Below are positions 8,986 to 19,852 of a DNA stretch of 64,000 bases, piece after piece (the first letter of the stretch is position 1; each line of letters opens with the position of its first letter). This DNA is from Paracoccus acridae (GTDB lineage: Bacteria; Pseudomonadota; Alphaproteobacteria; Rhodobacterales; Rhodobacteraceae): assembly GCF_014642735.1 (NCBI RefSeq), contig NZ_BMIV01000006.1, forward strand, positions 124,001 through 188,000, given 5' to 3'. The notes under the pieces are model-generated. The model had not been told where the DNA came from. It saw only the letters and a list, made by a program, of their open reading frames with translations, and made no database searches. A program made the translations under genes and the position numbers.

Positions 8986-10215
8986 CTATTCCTGGTATTT
9001 CGACATCAGCAGGGTGGCGTTCGTTCCCCCGAACCCGAAGCTGTTCGACAGCACGGAATCAAGACCGGCATTGTCCACCCGGCTTGTCGCAATCTCGCTT
9101 GGCGAAAGGTCGGGGTCCAGAGTGGTCACGTTTGCAGAGGCTGCAATGAAGTCATTTTGCAACATCAGCAGGCTGTAGATCGCCTCGTGCACCCCGGTCG
9201 CGCCCAGCGAATGCCCGGTCAGCGACTTGGTCGAGCTGATCGGCGGCGTGTTGCCCTCGCCAAAGATGCGACGGACGGCCTTGACCTCGCCCACGTCGCC
9301 TACAGGGGTCGAGGTGCCGTGCGCGTTGATATAGCTGACCTTGCGCCCTTCGGGCAGGGTTGCCAGCGCCACGCGCATCGCCCGCTCGCCACCCTCGCCG
9401 GACGGAGCCACCATGTCGTATCCGTCGCTGGTCGCGCCATAGCCGGTGACTTCGGCATAGATCTTCGCGCCGCGCGCCAGGGCGTGGGACAGTTCCTCCA
9501 GCACGACCACGCCGCCGCCGCCCGCGATCACGAAGCCGTCGCGGGTCGCGTCATAGGCGCGCGAGGCGGTTTCGGGCGTGTCGTTGTATTTCGACGACAT
9601 GGCGCCCATGGCGTCGAACAGGCAGGACAGCGTCCAGTCCAGTTCCTCGCCGCCGCCGGCGAAGACGATGTCCTGCTTGCCCATCTGGATCTGCTCGACC
9701 CCGTTGCCGATGCAATGCGCGGATGTCGCGCAGGCCGAGGTGATGGAATAGTTCACGCCCTTGATCTTGAAGGGCGTGGCCAGCGTGGCCGAATTGGTGG
9801 ACGACATGCAGCGCGTCACCATGAACGGCCCCATGCGCTTGGGGCTGCCCTTTTCGATGACGGTCTGGTGCGCCAGGAAGAAGTTCGACGTGGACGGCCC
9901 GCCCGATCCCATGATCAGGCCGGTGCGCTCGTTCGAGACGTCGCTTTCCTCAAGCCCTGAATCCTTGATCGCCTGTTCCATGGCCAGGAAATTATAGGCC
10001 GCGCCCGGACCCATGAAGCGCAGGTTGCGCTTGTCGATATGGTCTTCCAGCACGATCTGCGGCATGCCGTGGACCTGGCTGCGGAAGCCGTGTTCGGCAT
10101 ATTCCGGGGCGAAGACGATGCCCGAACGGCCCGCCTTCAGGCTTTCGGTGACCTCGTCGGCGTTGTTGCCGATGGGCGATACGATGCCAAGGCCGGTGAT
10201 GACGACGCGCCGCAT
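8986..10215 (-). CDS. fabB: 3-oxoacyl-[acyl-carrier-protein] synthase I
   Basis: This 409-residue condensing enzyme elongates cis-3-decenoyl-ACP made by FabA and so commits carbon to unsaturated fatty acids. The thiolase-fold Cys-His-His set is visible: nucleophile in [12 protein letters not shown], first histidine in [12 protein letters not shown], second in [11 protein letters not shown]. Sequence features such as [18 protein letters not shown] and the FabB-type [13 protein letters not shown] place it with FabB rather than FabF; a separate fabF is at 55976. It lies 30 bases after fabA. Confidence 0.95.
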   Translation of the reverse strand: MRRVVITGLGIVSPIGNNADEVTESLKAGRSGIVFAPEYAEHGFRSQVHGMPQIVLEDHIDKRNLRFMGPGAAYNFLAMEQAIKDSGLEESDVSNERTGLIMGSGGPSTSNFFLAHQTVIEKGSPKRMGPFMVTRCMSSTNSATLATPFKIKGVNYSITSACATSAHCIGNGVEQIQMGKQDIVFAGGGEELDWTLSCLFDAMGAMSSKYNDTPETASRAYDATRDGFVIAGGGGVVVLEELSHALARGAKIYAEVTGYGATSDGYDMVAPSGEGGERAMRVALATLPEGRKVSYINAHGTSTPVGDVGEVKAVRRIFGEGNTPPISSTKSLTGHSLGATGVHEAIYSLLMLQNDFIAASANVTTLDPDLSPSEIATSRVDNAGLDSVLSNSFGFGGTNATLLMSKYQE

Positions 10216-10245
10216 GGGCCTTCTCCTTTGGTTGATGGGCCGCCG

Positions 10246-10755
10246 TCAGTTGGACGACAGCGCGACCTTCATGTCCTTGACCTGGTAGATGGTTTCGCCA
10301 TCCGCCTCGACGCGGCCGTCGGCCACGCCCATGGTCAGGCGCCGCGTCTGCACGGCCTTGGTGAAATCGACGTGATAGCGCAGCAGCTTGCGGTCGGGGC
10401 GGACCATGCCGGTCAGCTTCACCTCGCCCACGCCCAGGGCATAGCCGCGCCCCTGCCAGCCGCGCCAGCCAAGATTGAAGCCGGTCAGCTGCCACAGCCC
10501 GTCCAGGCCCAGGCAGCCCGGCATGATCGGGTTGCCGGGGAAATGGCAGGCGAAGAACCACAGGTCGGGGGTGATGTCGAATTCGGCCACCACATGGCCC
10601 TTGCCATGTTCGCCGCCGTCTTCCGAAATCTCCGTGATGCGGTCCATCATCAGCATGGGCGGCTCGGGCAGCTGCGCATTGCCGGGGCCGAACAGCTCGC
10701 CCCGTGCGCAGGCCAGCAGGTCGCCCTTGTCGAAGCTGGTCTTGTCCATCGCCAT
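10246..10755 (-). CDS. fabA: 3-hydroxydecanoyl-[acyl-carrier-protein] dehydratase/isomerase
   Basis: FabA dehydrates 3-hydroxydecanoyl-ACP and isomerises trans-2 to cis-3-decenoyl-ACP, the branch point to unsaturated fatty acids. The 169-residue hot-dog-fold protein has the catalytic histidine in [20 protein letters not shown] and the conserved aspartate in the same helix. It is the first gene of the fabA-fabB-fabI operon and diverges from gshB across a 158-base intergenic region that must hold both promoters. Confidence 0.96.
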   Translation of the reverse strand: MAMDKTSFDKGDLLACARGELFGPGNAQLPEPPMLMMDRITEISEDGGEHGKGHVVAEFDITPDLWFFACHFPGNPIMPGCLGLDGLWQLTGFNLGWRGWQGRGYALGVGEVKLTGMVRPDRKLLRYHVDFTKAVQTRRLTMGVADGRVEADGETIYQVKDMKVALSSN

Positions 10756-10913
10756 GCGGTTTTTGCCTTTCCTGCGGGCCAGCGGCCAGCTTTTCTCAAA
10801 ATCGACGCCCGTCTATCACTTGGGGCAGCGCGCGTGCAAGTCAATGCAGCGGCGGCTTGCATCCAGCAGGACGCCGGGCGACAAGCGGAGCCAAGCCGCC
10901 CAAGGAGGACAAG

Positions 10914-11861
10914 ATGAGCCTGTATGTCGCCCTGCAGATGGACCCGATCGAACATGTCTCGATCACCGGGGACAGCACCTTCCGCATCGGGCTCGAGGCT
11001 CAGGCGCGCGGCCACAGGCTGTTCCAGTACACGGTGGACCAGCTGCGCTATGACGAGGGGCGGGTGATCGCCCGCGGCCGCCCCGTCACCCTGCGCCGCG
11101 AGGAAGGCAACCACGTCACCTTCGGCGAATGGGCCGAGGTGGACCTGTCCGATTTCGACGTGGTCTGGCTGCGCCAGGATCCGCCCTTCGACATGGCCTA
11201 TGTCACCTCGACCCATCTGCTGGACCGGGTGCATCCGGGGACGCTGGTGGTGAACGATCCCTTCTGGGTCAGGAACTGCCCGGAAAAGCTGATGGTGCTG
11301 GATTTTCCCGACCTGACGCCGCCCACCATGATCGCCCGCGACCCCGCCGCCATCCGGGCCTTCCGCGACCGGCACGGCGACATCATCGTCAAGCCCCTCT
11401 ACGGCAACGGCGGGGCAGGGGTCTTCCACCTGGACCCCGAGGACCGCAACCTGTCGGCCCTGCTGGAGCTTTTCGCGGGCATCAACCGCGAACCCATGAT
11501 CGCGCAGAAATACATCCACGCCGTCAGCAAGGGCGACAAGCGCATCATCCTGGTCGATGGCGAACCCGTCGGCGCGATCAACCGCGTCCCCCAGACAGGC
11601 GAGGCCCGGTCGAACATGCATGTGGGCGGCCGCGCCGAGAAGATCGGCCTGACCGACCGCGAATACGAAATCTGCAAGCGCATCGGCCCCACCTTGCGCG
11701 AAAAGGGCCTGATCTTCACCGGCATCGACGTGATCGACGGCTGGCTGACCGAAATCAACGTGACCTCGCCCACCGGCATCCAGGAACTGGAACGCTTCGA
11801 CGGGATCAACGCGGCCGAGGCGATCTGGCAGGCGATCGAACGGCGCCACGCCGCGCGCTGA
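10914..11861 (+). CDS. gshB: Glutathione synthetase
   Basis: GshB joins gamma-glutamylcysteine and glycine using ATP. The 315-residue product has the GshB N-terminal domain ([19 protein letters not shown]), the [12 protein letters not shown] loop, and an ATP-grasp core with [13 protein letters not shown] and [12 protein letters not shown]. The start is fixed by a strong AAGGAGG eight bases upstream of the ATG. The gene diverges from fabA and converges on an Lrp-type regulator, separated by repeat copy C. With trxB 700 bases away it forms a small thiol-redox neighbourhood. Confidence 0.96.
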   Translation: MSLYVALQMDPIEHVSITGDSTFRIGLEAQARGHRLFQYTVDQLRYDEGRVIARGRPVTLRREEGNHVTFGEWAEVDLSDFDVVWLRQDPPFDMAYVTSTHLLDRVHPGTLVVNDPFWVRNCPEKLMVLDFPDLTPPTMIARDPAAIRAFRDRHGDIIVKPLYGNGGAGVFHLDPEDRNLSALLELFAGINREPMIAQKYIHAVSKGDKRIILVDGEPVGAINRVPQTGEARSNMHVGGRAEKIGLTDREYEICKRIGPTLREKGLIFTGIDVIDGWLTEINVTSPTGIQELERFDGINAAEAIWQAIERRHAAR

Positions 11862-11864
11862 TCT

Positions 11865-11910
11865 TCATTCTGGCTGAAATATCCCGGGGGTGCGGGGGCT
11901 GGCCCCCGCC
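11865..11910. repeat. Dispersed GATATTT palindromic element, copy C (terminator-like)
   Basis: The AAATATCC core (11877-11884) is followed by CCGGGGG and a perfect hairpin GCGGGGGC (11892-11899) with GCCCCCGC (11902-11909). It fills the gap between the convergent gshB and Lrp-family genes, consistent with a bidirectional terminator. Confidence 0.7.
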
Positions 11911-11912
11911 CT

Positions 11913-13554
<1,642 letters not shown>

Positions 13555-13561
13555 ACGCAAA

Positions 13562-13587
13562 AAGGGGCGCGGTGATCCGCGCCCCTT
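13562..13587. terminator. Bidirectional terminator between trxB and the sugar-binding protein gene
   Basis: AAGGGGCGCGG (13562-13572) pairs perfectly with CCGCGCCCCTT (13577-13587) around a TGAT loop. It is followed by a 14-base motif TTCTTCCTGAAAGC present twice in tandem (13586-13599 and 13602-13615). The genes on both sides converge here. Confidence 0.85.
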
Positions 13588-13620
13588 CTTCCTGAAAGCC
13601 GTTCTTCCTGAAAGCTTGTC

Positions 13621-14568
13621 TTATTGCGACAGCGTGAACGGCTCGGTCATCTGATCGACATTGTCGGCCGTCACCAGGATGCAGTCGAACAACTGCTTTT
13701 CGGTATCCACGCCGGTCGAGCCGTTCTTGATGAAGTTGTCGGCCTGGCGGACGGCTTCCTCGGCGAAGACGGCGACAGGTTGCAGGACGGTGTATTGCAG
13801 CTCGCCCGCCTTCACGGCCTCGACCGCGTCTGGCGATCCGTCGAAGCCGCCGACCTTGACCTGTTCCAGCTTGCCGGCTTCCTTCAGGGCGGCGATGGCG
13901 CCAAGCGCCATTTCATCGTTGCCCGAGATCACGCCGACGATGTCGGGATTGGCCTGCAGCAGCGACTGCATCTTCTGATAGCCCTGGGTGCGGTCCCAGT
14001 TGGCGACTTCCTGGCCGACCTTCACCAGGTCGGGATACTGGGTCAGCACGGTCTCGAAGCCGTTGGACCGGGTCTGGGCGTTGTTGTCGGACGGCGCGCC
14101 GAACAGTTCGACATAGTTGCCGGCATCGCCCACGGCCTCGACCCAGGCCTGCGCGCCAAGGGCTGCGCCCTGGGCGTTGTTCGACACCAGCTGCGCCTTG
14201 GCCAAGCCTTCCTGGTTGATCTCGGCATTGACCAGGAAGACGGGGATGCCCGCGTCCACGGCCTTCTGCACCGCGCCCACGGAACCGTCGGCATTGGCCG
14301 GGTCAAGGATCAGCGCGACCGACTTGTTGGTGATCGCGGTATCGACCAGGGTGCTTTCGGTGTTGGTGTCGCCCCGGTGCGCGGCGACGTTGGCGGTATA
14401 GCCCAGTTCCTCGGCGGTCTTCTTGGCGACCTCGCCTTCCGTGAACCAATAGGGGTTCGCGGGGTCGTTGACGATGATGGTGATCAGCCCCTCGGCCGAG
14501 GCGGCGCCTGCCATCATCGGCATGGCGACGGCAGCGGCAAGCAGCGCGCGGCGGGTCATGGTGAACAT
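13621..14568 (-). CDS. Sugar/polyol ABC transporter substrate-binding protein
   Basis: The 315-residue periplasmic binding protein is of the RbsB-like type I fold with a clear signal peptide (RRALLAAAVAMPMMAGAASA). Family features include IIVNDPANPYW, ALILDPANADG and VVSISGNDEMALGA-like VVGVISGNDEMALGA. It is the last gene of the transporter operon, 89 bases after the permease, and diverges in role from the ery catabolic genes 4 kb away. Context points to erythritol or a related tetritol as ligand; the sequence alone does not fix it. Confidence 0.88.
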   Translation of the reverse strand: MFTMTRRALLAAAVAMPMMAGAASAEGLITIIVNDPANPYWFTEGEVAKKTAEELGYTANVAAHRGDTNTESTLVDTAITNKSVALILDPANADGSVGAVQKAVDAGIPVFLVNAEINQEGLAKAQLVSNNAQGAALGAQAWVEAVGDAGNYVELFGAPSDNNAQTRSNGFETVLTQYPDLVKVGQEVANWDRTQGYQKMQSLLQANPDIVGVISGNDEMALGAIAALKEAGKLEQVKVGGFDGSPDAVEAVKAGELQYTVLQPVAVFAEEAVRQADNFIKNGSTGVDTEKQLFDCILVTADNVDQMTEPFTLSQ

Positions 14569-14657
14569 ACTCTCTCTCCCTCTGGGTTGGTAAAACTGCC
14601 GCCTGCGGCAGGGTTGCCGCCCGGACCCTTTCGGCCCGGACGGGAAGGCTTGGCCGG

Positions 14658-15689
14658 TCAGGACTTGCGCCCGCCGCGCCCATATTGGATCGAGTTCATC
14701 AGCACGGCCAGCACGATCACCGCGCCGGTGAAGACCGTCTGCCAGTATGAACTGACGCCGATGATCACCAGGCCCGCCGACAGGAAGCCGATCACGAAGG
14801 CGCCCAGCATCGTGCCGCGCACGCCGCCGCGCCCGCCGGTCAGCGCCGCGCCCCCGATCACCACCGCCGCGATGGCCGTCAGTTCATAGGTGGTCCCCGC
14901 CGTTGGCCCCGCCGAGGTCAGCTGCGACGCCAGCACAAGCCCCGCCACCGCAGACAGCGCCCCCGAGATGGTATAGACCGTGATCTTGACCAGCCGCACC
15001 GGCACGCCCGACAGTTCGGCGGCCCGTTCGTTCCCGCCCGAGGCATAAAGCCACCGGCCGAAGGCCGACCGCGACAGCATCAGCCCCGCCAGCACCGCCA
15101 CCACGGCCAGCACGATCACGCTGATGGGGATCCCCCACAGCCGGTTGAAGCCCAGCCAGTTGAAGCCGGTATTGCCCAGGGCTTCCTGGCCGCGCAGGTT
15201 GTTGTAGGTCAGCCCGTTCGTCATCAGAAGCGCGACCCCGCGCGCCACATACATCACGCCCAGGGTGGCGACGAAGGGCGGCACCTTGAAGAAGGCAACC
15301 AGCACGCCGTTCAGCGCCCCAACGGCCGCGCCGATGGCGATGGTCAGCACGACCACCGCCCAGACCGGCGGATAAAGGATCACCCCTGCCCATTCCAGCG
15401 TGACGCCCTGCATCATCGCGCCCGCGCAGACCCCGCAGAGCGCCAGGATGGACCCGACCGACAGGTCGATCCCGCCGTTCAGGATCACCAGCAGCATGCC
15501 CACCGACAGGATGCCATAGATCGCCACCTGCGACGACATGATCAGGAAGTTCGACACCGTGAAATAGTTCGGCGACAGGAAGGAAAAGACCGCGATGATC
15601 GCGATCAGGGCGAAAAAGGCGCGGCCTTCCAGCAGCAGGCGGCCGATGCTGAAGCCGTCCTGTTTGGGCGCGGTGGTGGTGGCAGACAT
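14658..15689 (-). CDS. Sugar/polyol ABC transporter permease
   Basis: This 343-residue membrane protein of the RbsC/BPD-transport-2 family shows about nine hydrophobic segments. Family-typical stretches are GGIDLSVGSILALCGV, PPFVATLGVMYVARG and GRGGVRGTMLGAFVIGF. It forms the channel for the polyol importer with the ATPase upstream, from which it is separated by 24 bases. A cytoplasmic N-terminus of about 20 residues precedes the first helix. Likely function: C4 polyol uptake, by context. Confidence 0.9.
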   Translation of the reverse strand: MSATTTAPKQDGFSIGRLLLEGRAFFALIAIIAVFSFLSPNYFTVSNFLIMSSQVAIYGILSVGMLLVILNGGIDLSVGSILALCGVCAGAMMQGVTLEWAGVILYPPVWAVVVLTIAIGAAVGALNGVLVAFFKVPPFVATLGVMYVARGVALLMTNGLTYNNLRGQEALGNTGFNWLGFNRLWGIPISVIVLAVVAVLAGLMLSRSAFGRWLYASGGNERAAELSGVPVRLVKITVYTISGALSAVAGLVLASQLTSAGPTAGTTYELTAIAAVVIGGAALTGGRGGVRGTMLGAFVIGFLSAGLVIIGVSSYWQTVFTGAVIVLAVLMNSIQYGRGGRKS

Positions 15690-15713
15690 AGGTTTTCCTC
15701 GCTCAACGGCCCA

Positions 15714-17246
15714 TCAGGCAGCCACGGACTCGCCCGAGGCGGCCATGATCTTTTCCTTGGAAACGGTGGAATCGAATTCGGCCGAGATCCGGCCCTTGTG
15801 CATGACGATGATCCGATGCGCGATGGACAGGCATTCGCTGACCTCGGATGTGGAATAGATGACGGCAAGGCCCCGGCGCGCGCCTTCGGCCAGCAGGCGG
15901 AAGACCTCGGCCTTGGCGCCGATGTCGATGCCGCGCGAAGGTTCGTCCAGCATGATGACCTTGGGGTTGGTGGCCAGCATCTTGCCGATCACGACCTTCT
16001 GCTGGTTGCCCCCCGACAGCGATCCGATGGGCGCGCCCCCGCCGGACGTCTTGACCGTGACGCTGCGGATGCTGTCGTCGATCAGCCTGCGTTCCGTGCG
16101 GCTGCTGGTGAACAGCCCCCGCGTGAAGTTGCGGATGGATGCCAGCGACAGGTTCTGGCCCACGCTCATGGTCTGGACCAGGCCGTCGCGCTGGCGATCC
16201 TCGGGGACCAGGGCCAGGCCGCGGGCGATGCGTTCGCCGATGGGCAGGTGAGAAATCTCCTGCCCTTCCAGCACGATCTCTCCGCCGCTGGCGCGCAGCC
16301 GTCCCGCGCAGGTTTCCAGCAGTTCGGTGCGCCCCGCGCCCATCAGGCCATAGATGCAGACGATCTCGCCCGCCTTCACGTCCAGCGACAGGTTGCGCAC
16401 CAGATCCTGCCCGGTCTGGTCGGGCACCGACAGGTTGCGGATCGACAGGGCGACCTGGCCCCTGGCGCTGTCGGGCGGGCTGCCCAGGTCGTAATTCTCG
16501 CCCACCATGTTGCGGACGATCCATTCCAGGTCGATGTCCGCGCGGGGCGCATAGGCCGTCATGGTCCCGTCGCGCAGCACCACGGCATGGTCGGTGATCG
16601 TCAGCGCTTCTTCCAGGTGGTGAGAGATATAGACGATGCTGACGCCGCGTGCGGTCAGGTCGCGGATGACCTTGAACAGCACCTCGACCTCTGATGCCGA
16701 AAGCGCACTGGTGGGTTCGTCCATGATCAGGATGCGGCTGTCCACCGACAGGGCGCGGGCGATTTCCACGATCTGCTGCTGGCCCAGGCGCAGTTCCTCG
16801 ACCGGGGTCAGGGGGTCGATCTCCTCCTCCAGTTCCTCCATCAACCGGCGGACCTGGCGTTCCTCCTCGGCGAAATCGACGCCCATGGGGCCGCGCAGCT
16901 CGCGGCCCATGAAGATGTTGTCGCGGACCGACAGGTTCGGGGCCAGCGACAGTTCCTGGTGGATGATGGAAATGCCCCGGTCGCGGGCCTCGTTCGCGTT
17001 GGCGAAGCTGACCGGCTGGCCGTCCAGGATGATCTGCCCGGTGGTGGGCTGGATCACGCCCGACAGGATCTTCATCAGCGTGGACTTGCCTGCGCCGTTC
17101 TCGCCGAACAGGGTGGTGACCTGGCCGCGATGGATGTCGAAGTTCACGCCCTTCAGCGCATGGACGTTGCCATACGACTTGGCGACGTTGCGCGCGGCCA
17201 GGACCACTTCGCGGGCGTCGGGATCGCCTTGGGTCTGCCGGGTCAT
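15714..17246 (-). CDS. Sugar/polyol ABC transporter ATPase (two ABC domains)
   Basis: This 510-residue fused ATPase is of the RbsA/CUT2 type. Domain 1 has FGENGAGKST, the LRLGQQQIVEIARAL region and ILIMDEPTSALS. Domain 2 has the degenerate P-loop IYGLMGAGRTELLE, LSGGNQQKVVIGKML and VIMLDEPSRGIDIG. CUT2 importers pair this with a single permease and one binding protein, exactly as here. Its ATG overlaps the stop of the DUF2291 gene (ATGA), so the two are translationally coupled. Confidence 0.93.
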   Translation of the reverse strand: MTRQTQGDPDAREVVLAARNVAKSYGNVHALKGVNFDIHRGQVTTLFGENGAGKSTLMKILSGVIQPTTGQIILDGQPVSFANANEARDRGISIIHQELSLAPNLSVRDNIFMGRELRGPMGVDFAEEERQVRRLMEELEEEIDPLTPVEELRLGQQQIVEIARALSVDSRILIMDEPTSALSASEVEVLFKVIRDLTARGVSIVYISHHLEEALTITDHAVVLRDGTMTAYAPRADIDLEWIVRNMVGENYDLGSPPDSARGQVALSIRNLSVPDQTGQDLVRNLSLDVKAGEIVCIYGLMGAGRTELLETCAGRLRASGGEIVLEGQEISHLPIGERIARGLALVPEDRQRDGLVQTMSVGQNLSLASIRNFTRGLFTSSRTERRLIDDSIRSVTVKTSGGGAPIGSLSGGNQQKVVIGKMLATNPKVIMLDEPSRGIDIGAKAEVFRLLAEGARRGLAVIYSTSEVSECLSIAHRIIVMHKGRISAEFDSTVSKEKIMAASGESVAA

Positions 17247-17908
17247 TGAACCGCGACCTCGACCGGGGTGATCATCCAGTTCTTGGGGTTGATCAGGCGG
17301 AAGGCGCCGGTGACGGTGACGGACTTGCCGGTCAGGCTGGCGGTGTCGATGCCGTCCAGCACGGCGGCCTTCATGGCGCGGTTGATGCCCGATCCGGCGT
17401 CCTGGTATTCGATCTGGTTCTTGAAGTCGCCAAAGGCGATGTCGCCCGGCGCGTCGCGCAGGTCGGTGCCGTTGATCGCGGGGCCGGTCTGGACGCGGAC
17501 GGTGATGTCTTCGGGCACGCCCTCGACCGTCAGAGGATAGACGCCCGAGCGCGCCTCGCCCGCGACGCCGGTCAGGGTCACGAACATGATCGCCCCGGTG
17601 GACGATGCCGTGCCGTATTTCTGCGCCGCCGCGTCCTTGTCGGCCAGCACCTCGGGCGCCAGCGTCGCGGCATCCACGGCCTTTTCCTTCACGAAGGCCT
17701 GGATGCGCGGGAATTCCTGCTGCCCATAGCTGTCGGGCGAAAAGGCCTGGACGCGGACATCGGCCTCGGACCCGATGGGGACGACGGTGGTGTCAAGCGC
17801 GATCGCGCCCGCCAGGACGACGATGGCCGCCACCCCCAGCAGCATCCCGCGCCGCGACGGGGCAGGGGCCTTGGGGGCGGGTTGATGGGAGGTGGTGCTG
17901 TGGGTCAT
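17243..17908 (-). CDS. DUF2291 family protein, probable accessory of the polyol importer
   Basis: This 221-residue protein has an N-terminal transmembrane anchor (RGMLLGVAAIVVLAGAIALD) and a periplasmic domain ending with FGDFKNQIEYQDAGSGINRAM, a DUF2291 signature. DUF2291 genes recur next to RbsABC-like polyol transporters, including tetritol/pentitol clusters in rhizobia, but the role is not known to me. It is the first gene of the leftward transport operon. I took MTHSTTSH as the start; the upstream extension is Pro/Arg-rich and unlikely. A membrane-anchored periplasmic accessory or assembly factor is an inference. Confidence 0.8.
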   Translation of the reverse strand: MTHSTTSHQPAPKAPAPSRRGMLLGVAAIVVLAGAIALDTTVVPIGSEADVRVQAFSPDSYGQQEFPRIQAFVKEKAVDAATLAPEVLADKDAAAQKYGTASSTGAIMFVTLTGVAGEARSGVYPLTVEGVPEDITVRVQTGPAINGTDLRDAPGDIAFGDFKNQIEYQDAGSGINRAMKAAVLDGIDTASLTGKSVTVTGAFRLINPKNWMITPVEVAVQ

Positions 17909-18280
17909 GGCTGAAGGCCCCGGATGTCCTGGAGGGAGTGGCGGAAGGCTGCGGAACAGGCGCCGCAGGGTAAAATTCCCCACCGGCTGCGCGCCGTCAT
18001 CGCCTGTGTTCTGGGCATGTTATCCCCCCTTGTAACCTTTGTCGCGGACCTGCGTTGATTGGCCGCAAGGCCCGGCAGGCGGCCCGCCTCCTCTGACGGA
18101 ACCTGTCCTTGATCCCGACCTTAGCTGAAATTATTTACGGTGTCTGCAAAAAAATGCATTCACGATGCTTGTCCTTTCGTGTATGGATCCGGGAACGGGG
18201 CGCGGTCCTGCCATGGACCCGCGCAGGAGGATTTGGAATGACTGCCGCGAAACTGGGCCTGACGCGCAAGGGACTGATCC
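17909..18280. promoter_or_regulatory. Divergent control region between transporter and eryA operons
   Basis: The 372-base region must carry promoters for both operons. An AT-richer stretch at 18121-18165 stands out against the GC-rich background. An inverted repeat CACGA (18161-18165) and TCGTG (18177-18181), 11 bases apart, is a candidate site for the SorC-type repressor EryD encoded at the end of the operon. That assignment is inference. An 18-codon leader frame occupies the end of the region. Confidence 0.5.
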
Positions 18281-18294
18281 ATGCCCGGCCGTGA
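18238..18294 (+). CDS. Possible 18-residue leader peptide overlapping the eryA start
   Basis: A strong ribosome site GCAGGAGG (18223-18230) precedes ATG 18238, which opens an 18-codon frame (MTAAKLGLTRKGLIHARP) ending at TGA 18292-18294. That stop is past the eryA ATG at 18281, in another frame. The eryA start itself has only AAGGGA nearby. The arrangement suggests that ribosomes loaded at the strong site may re-initiate at eryA, or that the peptide tunes eryA translation. No homology is claimed. Confidence 0.4.
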   Translation: MTAAKLGLTRKGLIHARP

Positions 18295-19852
18295 CATCCT
18301 GATCGGCATCGACGCGGGCACCTCGGTCATCAAGGCGGTGGCCTTCGACCTGTCGGGCGGGCAGATCGCGGCGGCATCCGTGCCCAACCGCTATCATTCG
18401 GGCGCCGACGGATCGGCCACGCAACCGCTGCGCCAGACCTGGGACGACTGCGCGGCGGCGCTGCGCGGATTGGGCGCCAAGGTCGAAGGCCTGGCCGCGC
18501 GCACGGCGGCGCTGTCGGTGACGGCGCAGGGCGACGGGACTTGGCTGGTCGGGAAGGGCGGGCCGGTGGGGGATGCCTGGCTGTGGCTGGACGCCCGCGC
18601 CGCGCCGACCGTGGCGCGCCTTGCCGCCGGCCCCGCCAACCGCGCCCGGTTCGAGGCGACGGGCACCGGCCTGAACACCTGCCAGCAGGGCAGCCAGATG
18701 GCGCATATGGACGCCCACGCGCCCGCCCTGCTGGACGGGGCCGAGGTCGCGCTGCATTGCAAGGACTGGCTTTACCTGAACCTGACGGGTGTGCGGGCGA
18801 CCGATCCGTCGGAAGCCAGCTTCACCTTCGGCAATTTCCGCAGCCGCCAGTATGACGACGCGGTGATCGACGCGCTTGGGCTGAGCCATCGCCGCGCCCT
18901 GCTGCCGCCGATCATCGACGGAACCCAGGTCACGCATCCGCTGACGGACGATGCCGCGCGCCAGACGGGGCTTTTGGCGGGCACGCCGGTCGCCCTGGGC
19001 TATGTGGACATGGTGATGACCGCGCTTGGCGCGGGCGTCTATGGCGGCGCGGCGGGCGACGTGGCCTGTTCCACGGTGGGATCGACCGGCGTCCACCTGC
19101 GCGCGGTCCGCGCAGGCGACGTGCATCTGAACGACGAGGGCACGGGCTATGTCATTTGCCTGCCCATCCCCGGCATCGTCACGCAGGTCCAGACCAACAT
19201 GGCGGCGACGCTGAACCTGGACTGGGTGCTGGGCATCGCGGCGGGCATCATGTCCGACATGGGCCAGTCCGTGACCCATCGCGACCTGGTCGCGCATATC
19301 GAGGGGTGGCTGGCGCAGTCCGCCCCCGGCCAGATCGTCTATCAACCCTATATCTCGGATGCCGGGGAACGCGGGCCCTTCGTCAATGCCGACGCGCGGG
19401 CGGGCTTTGTCGGCTTGTCGGCGGGCCACCGTTATCCCGACCTGATCCGCGCCGTGGCCGAGGGCTTGGGCATGGCCATGCGCGACTGCTATGCCGCCAT
19501 GGGGCCGCTGCCGTCCGAACTGCGCCTGACGGGCGGAGCGGCGCGGTCGCGGGGCCTGCGCGCCATCCTGTCGGCATCGCTGAACGCCCCCGTCCGTGTG
19601 TCCGACCGCGACGAGGCGGGCGCGGCGGGGGCCGCGATGATGGCCGCCGTCGCCATCGGCGCCTATCCCGACATGGAAAGCTGCATCGCCGAATGGGTCA
19701 CGCCCCTGCTGGGCCGGCCCGAAGAACCCGATCCCGCGCTTGTCGCGGCCTATGACGCGCTGTTCCCGGCCTTCACCGCCTCGCGCCGGGCCCTGGTGCC
19801 CGCATGGGACGCGCTTGCCGCCGCCCGATCCCTGAAAGGACAATCCCTATGA
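18281..19852 (+). CDS. eryA: Erythritol kinase (FGGY family)
   Basis: This 523-residue FGGY carbohydrate kinase has the N-terminal phosphate motif GIDAGTSVIKAVAFDL, TGTGLNTCQQGSQMA, and a C-terminal ATP-binding segment LRLTGGAARSRGLRAIL. In the Brucella-type pathway EryA phosphorylates erythritol to L-erythritol 4-phosphate. The assignment rests on the following eryB-, eryC- and eryD-like genes and the linked tpi and rpiB paralogues; other FGGY kinases look similar in isolation. Start MPGRDILIGID fits the family. The stop overlaps the eryB start (ATGA). Confidence 0.85.
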   Translation: MPGRDILIGIDAGTSVIKAVAFDLSGGQIAAASVPNRYHSGADGSATQPLRQTWDDCAAALRGLGAKVEGLAARTAALSVTAQGDGTWLVGKGGPVGDAWLWLDARAAPTVARLAAGPANRARFEATGTGLNTCQQGSQMAHMDAHAPALLDGAEVALHCKDWLYLNLTGVRATDPSEASFTFGNFRSRQYDDAVIDALGLSHRRALLPPIIDGTQVTHPLTDDAARQTGLLAGTPVALGYVDMVMTALGAGVYGGAAGDVACSTVGSTGVHLRAVRAGDVHLNDEGTGYVICLPIPGIVTQVQTNMAATLNLDWVLGIAAGIMSDMGQSVTHRDLVAHIEGWLAQSAPGQIVYQPYISDAGERGPFVNADARAGFVGLSAGHRYPDLIRAVAEGLGMAMRDCYAAMGPLPSELRLTGGAARSRGLRAILSASLNAPVRVSDRDEAGAAGAAMMAAVAIGAYPDMESCIAEWVTPLLGRPEEPDPALVAAYDALFPAFTASRRALVPAWDALAAARSLKGQSL

